16,731 nt of DNA from a bacterium UBP17_UBA6191. Lineage in GTDB: Bacteria > Muiribacteriota > UBA6191. Location: positions 1-16,731 of the forward strand of contig DITF01000061.1 in the NCBI GenBank assembly GCA_002422125.1, in the 5' to 3' direction. Shown in pieces: positions 7,424 through 14,300 of this stretch. Position numbers and translations under genes: made by a program. Within the stretch, counting starts at the first letter, position 1, and every line of letters begins with the position of its first letter. The notes under the pieces are model-generated. The model saw nothing but the letters and a program-made list of their open reading frames with translations, was not told where the DNA came from and did not search any database.

Positions 7424-7436
7424 TTAGTTAACATAA
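7424..7436 (-). repeat. 13-bp repeat TTATGTTAACTAA, copy 2 (inverted)
   Basis: This is the exact reverse complement of the copy at 6413-6425. It lies between the stop of the 157-residue gene and the start of the HTH/coiled-coil gene, about 90 bases upstream of that start. It directly follows a minus-strand TATATT (7435-7440, overlapping by two bases). If the HTH protein binds here, it could control its own promoter region. Confidence 0.45.
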
Positions 7437-7460
7437 TATATCGAACAGGCTGGAGGGGGA

Positions 7461-7934
7461 TTACTGTTCTGTTTGTTTAATTTTGAATTTGAGTGCATCC
7501 AGCAAATCCTGCAGACAAAGTAGCCGGACCCCTTTTAGATTAAATTCAGGTAGGAGTTGAATCAGTGTCTTAATTATCTCTTCGTCAGAGGGGACCCAGT
7601 CCCCTTCTTCATAGCGTACAAGTCCCCTTCTCAATGCGATCAGACAATCTTCTTCCTCTTCACTTAGAATTAAAGAAATTTTTCGTGAGGGCAAATTGGG
7701 GTTGCCTAGAATAGCAGGCTTATCTGGGATCTTGTGAGGCTGGGTATGATTGCCTTGTAGGGACTGGAGTTCTACAGGACTCAGAACAGGTGGAACATAG
7801 TTCTCTGTTTGTTGATTGTCGGTAAGCCACGAGGATATGGAATCCTCAACACTGTTTGCTACCTGCCTTTGTTCTTGGGCAGGATTGCGAGGTGCGCTTA
7901 ATCCGCCTTGAGTTGTACTTCGACTTTTTTCCAT
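7461..7934 (-). CDS. Conserved-looking small protein of unknown function, possible ribbon-helix-helix-like C-terminus
   Basis: I do not recognise a family for this 157-residue protein. The first 80 residues are polar, Gln/Asn/Pro-rich and probably disordered. The C-terminal 75 residues look folded: a strand SRKISLILS (83-91), a helix (92-109), a tight GDWVPS turn, a helix with EEIIKTLIQLLPEF (118-131) and a last helix LLCLQDLLDALKFKI (138-152). Strand-helix-turn-helix recalls ribbon-helix-helix DNA-binding proteins, but the match is by pattern only. The ATG at 7934 is the only Met codon in the frame and an in-frame TGA lies a short way upstream. The gene overlaps the end of the 695-residue gene by 37 bases in another frame and has no Shine-Dalgarno, so translation probably depends on that of the upstream gene. 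It ends the rimO block; the next gene starts after a 127-base gap. Confidence 0.7.
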   Translation of the reverse strand: MEKSRSTTQGGLSAPRNPAQEQRQVANSVEDSISSWLTDNQQTENYVPPVLSPVELQSLQGNHTQPHKIPDKPAILGNPNLPSRKISLILSEEEEDCLIALRRGLVRYEEGDWVPSDEEIIKTLIQLLPEFNLKGVRLLCLQDLLDALKFKIKQTEQ

Positions 7935-9985
7935 ACAGTAACAAACAGACTTTCGATTTCACGAACAACGGCATAAAAATGAGAACTGTTCTGTTCGTAC
8001 AAATACCAGCAAATGGAATGCAGCCAGTTTTGACAGGTTTGGCTGAATTCCAAATCAGCTTCTTCAGATTTTTCATTCAAAGTGTCTGAATATTGGGTAT
8101 GCATTACCCTAAGCTTTCTTAATAACTCTTTGGCCTGAGGATTCGCATCTTCCTGTTCTAAAAATGTGGCTAGCTGGGACATAATCTTTAGGCTTATCAG
8201 CCCCAGGCGCTTGCGTTCATTCTTTGATAAAACATCCTGCTTGAAAAAATTATCCAGATCGCCCTCTATTAATTGGGAAATATGTTGGACATTTGCGGCT
8301 TCGCTCAGTTTGAGTCGGCTCTCTTTTGGGAGCAGATGCCAGTTCTGGGACATAATCACTGCATTGGCTTCGCTGTGACAGTATTCTTCATACAATGCCG
8401 AACGAACATCGGGAAGTTTGTTCATCCAGTCCACAAGTTCTGTTTGTTCTTTGGCTGTGAAAGCTTTAGCATTCTGTTTGGCCAGTTCAAGTTGGGCCTG
8501 TATCAAGGATAGATTTTTTGACTTGGCTGCACTCTCAAACAATTCAATCAGCTCGGTAGTTGGGGTGTGATTGCTGTCCCCTTTTTGGTGTACCTTATTA
8601 ATTCTGGCACACAGCCAAGCTGCTTCCTTTGGTTGTTTTTGCCAGAAATCACTTTCCAGAAGCGAATACAGAAGGTGTTTTTCCATCAGCTTATCTTTAA
8701 GTGGCGGAATTCGTTGTACTAAGCCTTTAAAGGCGGCCACACCAGGTGCAGCCATTACCAACTTTCTATTCGGCTCAATTTTGGGGGTTTTGTCGGAAAC
8801 TTCAAGCGGTTGGGAAACTTCTTTTTTTCTGGTTGAACGGGTAGCCGGTTTGCCAGTCTTACTCAACATTCCCTTAAAGGAATTCACCAGCTTTTTAGAC
8901 CCGATTTTCATATCGCTATAAGTTTTCTGAAGATCGTCTGGTTTGAGCTTAAGCACGGAATTTTTGATATCCCGCAGCAGTAGCAAGAGTTTGGAATCAA
9001 ATGGTTCTGATGCTGTTTGTTTGTTTTCGACAATGGTGCAGGAACGATTTCGGAATGCGCCCAATTTCTCAGGCAGTGCCCATTCTTCCTTGTTCTCAAC
9101 TGTTCGTTCCGGCTCAACAAACAAGTGGGTTTTAAGCTCCTGTTTCGAGATTTCATTTAAAAACTGGTGGAAGTTTTCGCAAATATGCGGAGTCAGTTTC
9201 AGGGCCTCAAAATCGATAGCATACATTGTATCTATCATGATTTTAATGCTGGGGCTATGGGTTTGAGGATAGCGAAACTTTTTGGCTGGCTGAATGACAT
9301 GGTGAGCCCAGTCAGATAGAGTTTTTACCGGTACTGGCCGACGACTGCCTATAGGTACGATTTCCCGAATATGCATGTAATTTGGGGCCAAGGGGACATT
9401 ATGGACATTCAGATAATGGTTTACAGTGGCCACTGCCTCAAGGTCTGGTATCCATTGCGTAACCACAGCCAAGGCAGCTCCCGAACTGTCGGCTTTTTTA
9501 CCAGATAGCAAGCGAAAATGTAGGGCAGGTTCAAAAAACCGGGCCTTTAGGCGGTGATGGGCTGGAATGTGTTTAACTGGGTGAGGGTTTAGCACCGCAG
9601 GCTTACCCACAAAGTGTTGGTACAGTTCTTGAATAGGTTCTAGCTGAACCTTGGCCCGGTTAGGGTCGTCTACATAGATGTCCAATGACTTGAGTCCATG
9701 TCGGCACAAATTAACCATGTCCTTGGCCAGAGAAGGCTGCTCTAGGACCTTGTCGGCCAGAGATTTAATTCCAGGACTTTTGATAATGGCTTCATTGAGA
9801 TGCAAAAATGGGTCATTGCTACCACACCCAGTCAGATGAGCCACTTGCATCGTCCACAAACAGAGGCGAACAAGTGAAACACAGTAGCCATAGTCCCAAA
9901 AAAAACCGATCTCATTCTCAAAATGTTTTGAATAAACATCGCGAATCGCATCAACTGTGCCAGCAGTACCTGTTTGCATCTTCAT
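7898..9985 (-). CDS. Large protein of unknown function coupled to rimO
   Basis: This 695-residue protein matches no family I know. It has no signal peptide, no clear membrane segment and no P-loop, radical-SAM, HD or protease motif. The N-terminal half (about 1-300) is globular in composition, with His- and Pro-rich stretches such as NPHPVKHIPAHHRLKARFF (133-151) and several aromatic residues (HYLNVHNVPLAPNYMH, 190-205). A Lys/Arg/Pro-rich linker (about 361-408) separates it from an all-helical C-terminal half (about 410-695) of Leu/Glu/Lys-rich helices resembling helical-repeat scaffolds. The two halves may be separate domains. ATG at 9985 overlaps the rimO stop (ATGA), but GGGAGG at 9988-9993 is only 2 bases from it and 8 bases from a second in-frame ATG at 9979, so the protein may begin at Met3. 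Cotranslation with rimO suggests, but does not prove, a translation-related or simply housekeeping-linked role. Confidence 0.85.
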   Translation of the reverse strand: MKMQTGTAGTVDAIRDVYSKHFENEIGFFWDYGYCVSLVRLCLWTMQVAHLTGCGSNDPFLHLNEAIIKSPGIKSLADKVLEQPSLAKDMVNLCRHGLKSLDIYVDDPNRAKVQLEPIQELYQHFVGKPAVLNPHPVKHIPAHHRLKARFFEPALHFRLLSGKKADSSGAALAVVTQWIPDLEAVATVNHYLNVHNVPLAPNYMHIREIVPIGSRRPVPVKTLSDWAHHVIQPAKKFRYPQTHSPSIKIMIDTMYAIDFEALKLTPHICENFHQFLNEISKQELKTHLFVEPERTVENKEEWALPEKLGAFRNRSCTIVENKQTASEPFDSKLLLLLRDIKNSVLKLKPDDLQKTYSDMKIGSKKLVNSFKGMLSKTGKPATRSTRKKEVSQPLEVSDKTPKIEPNRKLVMAAPGVAAFKGLVQRIPPLKDKLMEKHLLYSLLESDFWQKQPKEAAWLCARINKVHQKGDSNHTPTTELIELFESAAKSKNLSLIQAQLELAKQNAKAFTAKEQTELVDWMNKLPDVRSALYEEYCHSEANAVIMSQNWHLLPKESRLKLSEAANVQHISQLIEGDLDNFFKQDVLSKNERKRLGLISLKIMSQLATFLEQEDANPQAKELLRKLRVMHTQYSDTLNEKSEEADLEFSQTCQNWLHSICWYLYEQNSSHFYAVVREIESLFVTVWKKVEVQLKAD

Positions 9986-11289
9986 GCCCTCCCGATCTCA
10001 CTAGCTTCCAAATCGAATTCGAGTTCGGCATCAATGCGAACATCCATAGCCTTACCCACTGAGCCGTGGCTTGTGTTCACATAGATGACACCATCAACTT
10101 CGGGGGCCTCGTATTGGCTTCTTCCCATCCAGACTCCGTTGATTTCTTCTTCCAGTAGCACATTTCTGATACTGCCCACGGGGGATGGTATTGTTTGTCT
10201 TGTTTGTTCGTAGGCACTAATCAGTTCTTTGTGTCTTTTTTGCTTTGTGCGATGATGAACATCATTTTTTAGCTTATGACTGCTTGTAGATTCTTCTTGG
10301 GAGTAGGTAAAGGCTCCCAGCCAGTCAAAGCGAACTTCCTGAACAAAGGATTTCAATTCTTGAAAGTCTTCATCCTTTTCCCCAGGAAATCCTACAATGA
10401 AAGTACTTCTTAAGGCCACATCGCCGTTAAATATGGAACGAATTGTCTGCATTTCGTTAATGTATTCGGCTTTACTTCCAGGTCTTTTCATGGCTTTTAG
10501 CACCTTAGAGGAAGCATGTTGCAATGGCATGTCAATATAGTTGCAGATCTTGGGCTCTGAGGCCATGAATTCAAAAAAATCATGGTTCAACCATAATGGA
10601 TAGAGGTACAGTAAGCGAATCCTGTGAATTGGCAGGGCTACCAGTTCTTTAAGAAGTGTTTTGAGTGGGCCCCCACCCTTGGCTACACCATAAATGTCGC
10701 TACCATAGTTAGCTGTATCCTGTGAAACCAGATTGAGTTCACGAACCCCTTTATGGATGAGATCATTGGCCTCAGAAACCAGACTTTCGATGGTTCTGGA
10801 TGCCATGCGCCCCTTAAATCCAGGGATGGAACAAAAAGAACAGTTTTTGTTACAGCCTTCGGCGATTCTGAGATAGGCATGAGAGCTGTTTTCCATCAGC
10901 ACTCTGTCATATCCATTTGAAAAGTATTCCCCTTTTGGAATATCAAAGCCTAAATCCAGGATCAACTGTGATACTTCCTCCATGGTATTACTCTTTAACC
11001 ACCCATTCACTTCGGGCATTTGAGAGCTCAGATCCTGGTATCGTTGGTATAGACAGCCTGTGACTACCACTTTGGCTTTTTTCATACCAGTCATGGAAAA
11101 AATTGTATCAATGGACTGTTCTTTGGCGCTTTGAATAAAGCCGCAAGTATTAATGATCACCAGATCGGCTTCTTCAGGCTCTTCTACGCTTTCAAATCCC
11201 AATTTGTGAAAATTTGCCAGGTGAATTTCTGAATCCACCATGTTTTTGGCGCACCCCAAATGAGCCATATGAACGCGTTTTTTACCCAC
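9982..11289 (-). CDS. rimO: Ribosomal protein S12 methylthiotransferase RimO
   Basis: RimO is a radical-SAM enzyme that adds a methylthio group to the beta-carbon of a conserved Asp of ribosomal protein S12, using two [4Fe-4S] clusters. The 435-residue length is normal for the family. The N-terminal UPF0004 domain carries the auxiliary-cluster cysteines Cys13 (HLGCAKNMVDSE), Cys49 (INTCGF) and Cys79 (TGCLYQ). The radical-SAM motif is EGCNKNCSFC with Cys146, Cys150 and Cys153. A TRAM domain ends the protein (about 370-435). The opening LGCxKNxVDSE and the late QYEAPEVDG favour RimO over the tRNA enzyme MiaB. The start is GTG at 11289, 6 bases after AGAGGA; a downstream ATG (codon 8) would cut into the first strand. 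The stop overlaps the next gene by 4 bases, so rimO leads a three-gene block. Confidence 0.96.
   Translation of the reverse strand: MGKKRVHMAHLGCAKNMVDSEIHLANFHKLGFESVEEPEEADLVIINTCGFIQSAKEQSIDTIFSMTGMKKAKVVVTGCLYQRYQDLSSQMPEVNGWLKSNTMEEVSQLILDLGFDIPKGEYFSNGYDRVLMENSSHAYLRIAEGCNKNCSFCSIPGFKGRMASRTIESLVSEANDLIHKGVRELNLVSQDTANYGSDIYGVAKGGGPLKTLLKELVALPIHRIRLLYLYPLWLNHDFFEFMASEPKICNYIDMPLQHASSKVLKAMKRPGSKAEYINEMQTIRSIFNGDVALRSTFIVGFPGEKDEDFQELKSFVQEVRFDWLGAFTYSQEESTSSHKLKNDVHHRTKQKRHKELISAYEQTRQTIPSPVGSIRNVLLEEEINGVWMGRSQYEAPEVDGVIYVNTSHGSVGKAMDVRIDAELEFDLEASEIGRA
9988..9993 (-). promoter_or_regulatory. Shine-Dalgarno GGGAGG of the 695-residue gene
   Basis: The site lies in the last codons of rimO. 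The gap is 2 bases to ATG 9985 and 8 bases to ATG 9979. The spacing favours the second ATG as the true start. Confidence 0.55.
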
Positions 11290-11295
11290 AGTTTA

Positions 11296-11301
11296 TCCTC
11301 T
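11296..11301 (-). promoter_or_regulatory. Ribosome binding site of rimO, supporting a GTG start
   Basis: AGAGGA on the minus strand lies 6 bases before GTG at 11289. It fits the GTG start much better than the internal ATG at codon 8, which has no such site. Confidence 0.7.
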
Positions 11302-11322
11302 TAAATACAGTTTAATGATGCG

Positions 11323-11350
11323 ATCTTATCATGACTTTACACAATTGCAA
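11323..11350 (-). promoter_or_regulatory. Candidate sigma-70 promoter of the rimO block
   Basis: On the minus strand, TTGCAA (11345-11350) and TAAGAT (11323-11328) are 16 bases apart, each matching 4 of 6 consensus bases. TGA directly before TAAGAT supplies the extended -10 TG. Transcription would start near 11316, about 27 bases before the rimO GTG. The site fills the 69-base gap after the giant TPR gene, where no clear terminator is present, so rimO may also be reached by read-through. Confidence 0.4.
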
Positions 11351-11358
11351 AAAACACT

Positions 11359-14300
11359 TCATTCCTTGCGCGATTTGTCAATATGAATCAAGGATCGTTT
11401 AGCGTCTTTAGCGTAGGAATGTGTTGGATCCAGCTCAATCACTCGGCGGTAATATTCTTCTGCCTCTGCATATTGATTGCGTATACGAAAAATTGATGCC
11501 ATCTTAAAATAGACTTCGATATATTCCGAGTCCAAAGCCAGTGCCTTCTTATAGGTTTCAATGGCTTCCCCCTTGCGGTTGGTCTCGTAATCTTCATTAA
11601 GGGCGTTGGCTAACTCGCAGAAGGCCTGGGCACTTTCTCCACATTTCTCAAGCGCTCGTTTGCAGATATCAATAGCTTCCTGATACCTATGAGTTCCCGT
11701 GATAGATTGTTTGTTGTAGACCTTTTTTAAGCCCCAATAGCCCCAGGGATTATTGGGAGCAAGAGATACGGCCTGTTTAAACTCCGATACAGCCTGAGAC
11801 ACATCCTCATCAGACAAAGACAGGCCCGCTGTTAAGGTTATTGAGGCATAGCCATAGTCGAAGTGAGCCATAGGGTCCTGGCTGTTTTTGCGTAAGTGCT
11901 GTGCAAAATCCTGCCGAAATCGATCGTAGATTTCGTCTCTTTTAGGTTCATTTTCATAAGCGACTTTAAGTAGCTCAATTTGTGTAACCCGATGCTGACC
12001 GTTTTCTGGTTCCAAAGCGATTAGCTCTTTGGCCAGTTTGCCGGCCTCATCAAACTCCTTGGATTCAATATGAATACGAATCAACCTTTCGATGGCCTTG
12101 GTGTTCCCGGGATCGTCCTGAATCATCAATTTAAGAAATTCTTTGGCCTTAGCTACTTTACCTGTGAAATGATTTAACAAGCCCAAGTTATACAGCACAT
12201 GCAAATTCTTACGATCCAGGCTGTGGGCCCTAGTATAGGCTTCAATTCCTTTTTGAAAGCCAGATACAATCTCATCTTTCCCAAGTAGATTGATTCTATA
12301 TATATATCCTAGCGCCAGCCAAGGAGTTACCTGTTGCTGATTTTTGGCGGCTCTTTCCTCATATTTCAAAATAATCTGTTCTGGAGACTGTCCGCGATAC
12401 TCCGTAGTTTCAGCAGAAGAAAAATACTGTTTGAACTGTTCGATAATGGTCAAATTTAAGTCTATATCAAATTCATCCAGCTCTAGAGCTTTCTGAAGTA
12501 CAGGAATTGCTTCTTCAGTTCTGCCTAAGGAGGCCAGTACCATGCCGAGTCTGTGGGGAAGCTGCCTGTACTCTCCCTCAAACTGTTGCAACTGGGCAAA
12601 AGCCTGTTGATAATCAAAGGCGGCTTCCGAGCTTCTACCTAACAGTTCATTAATGACTCCGGCCTTGTATCGAGCCAAGAGATGGCCTGGCTGTACCGTC
12701 AGAATATCTTCATAATAGGTCTTGGCCACCAGCATATCCCTGCTCTCTTCGGCGGCGGTTGCTTTGGACAAGAGGTCGGCAATTTTTCTTTCTGTTTCCT
12801 GAATATTTTGACTGACAAAAAATTCATTTACGGCAGAGTTTCCAGGATCGAGCTTGAACACTTTTTCGTAAAAAATCTTTGTTTGTTCTGTTTCGCCCAT
12901 CTTTAGAAACAGTTTACCAAGTTCGAACAATGGCTTGGAGGAGGCTGGATTGATTTCACAACATTTCTGTAGGTAAATCGCGGCTTCCATGTATTCATCG
13001 GCCGCGGTCAGAATGGTTCCCATCAAAAGATTGGCTTCAAAGTTTCTTGGTTCAAGAGTCAGAACTCTAACCATCTCATGTTCAGCCTCATTTAGATTTT
13101 GTTCACTCATGTGAATTTTGGCCAACTCAAAATAACTCTTAACAAATTGAGTATTGCGTTCCACAGAGGCGCGGAAGTATTTTTTTGCCAGTTCCAGATT
13201 CCCCTGTTTCAGGTAGATTCGAGCCAAGTCGTAATTAGCCTCGTCGTGAAAAGGATCAAGCTCCAATATATAGTCGTATTCGATGATGGCATTTTGATCC
13301 ATACCTCTTTGCAAAAAGGTTTTAGCTTCTTCAAGTTTGGCCTTGATTTCGATAGAGGTTTTTTGACTTTCAACAGCCGTAAGGAAATCCCGGATTTCCA
13401 GATTCTGAGGATCGATCTGATAAGCCTTTTTAAGATTAATCAGCGTAGCTTCCAGATTATCTGCCAAATGATAATTCTCAGCCAGATAAAAATAGGCTCT
13501 GGAATAGGAGTCATCCAGGTGCACAGCTTTGTTCAGTGCTTCCAAGGCGCTCTCACGCATTTTGGAGTCATTATTGAAGGCTTTGGAGAGGGTGGTATAA
13601 AGCTTTCCAAGTTCCGCGAATGCCGCAGCGGCATCGGGATAGGTTTTAGTAAAGACCTTAAACTCAGCAATCGCCTGATCAATCATATTGTTGTCAATAA
13701 AGATACGACTTAGATAGAAAAAGGAATCTCCAGTGGGGGCCTGCTGCACCATGCGTTTTAGAACACGAATGGCTTCCTGAGGATCCTTGGTTGAGTCCAG
13801 AACAGCCAGTTCCACTTGGGCTGGTATGTGCTTAGCATCAATTTGCAGAGTCTTCTGGAAAAGCTCTCTGGCCTTGGACTTGTCGCGGCGATAGAGCCAG
13901 GTCTTACCAAGTTCAAACAAAATCTGAGTGTTATCGGGATTATCGATTAGTAATTTTTCCAAAAGAGCAATGGCCTCAGGAAACATTTTTTGTGTTTGGT
14001 ACACCTGAGCCAGCCTAACATTTAATTTAATGTTAGAGGGTTGTTTCTGTAGGAGAGACTCATACTCCAGCAATGCTTTTTGGGGACGGTTTAACTTGAA
14101 GTAAATCTCTGCGATCTGCAAGTTGTTGGCAATATCTGTGGGGTCCAGTTGCATGGCCATCTGATAACTTTCCAAAGCGTTATCAAAAAATCCTCTGGAC
14201 AGATAAATATTCCCAAGTTCGGCATGGGCTCGAGCGTCTTTGATGCCAAGATTTACAGACTTTTTGAACTCTACAACAGCCTTATTCCATTCCTTTTGAG

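Noticed and set aside
7443..7469. GAACAG...CTGTTC inverted repeat at the end of the 157-residue gene
   Set aside because: It has a 15-base loop, spans the stop codon and has no T-run on the minus strand; probably chance.
13099..13713. 204-residue plus-strand frame inside the giant TPR gene
   Set aside because: It is antisense to a strong TPR coding region and is rich in Phe and Ile from the reverse of Lys/Glu codons; a shadow frame.
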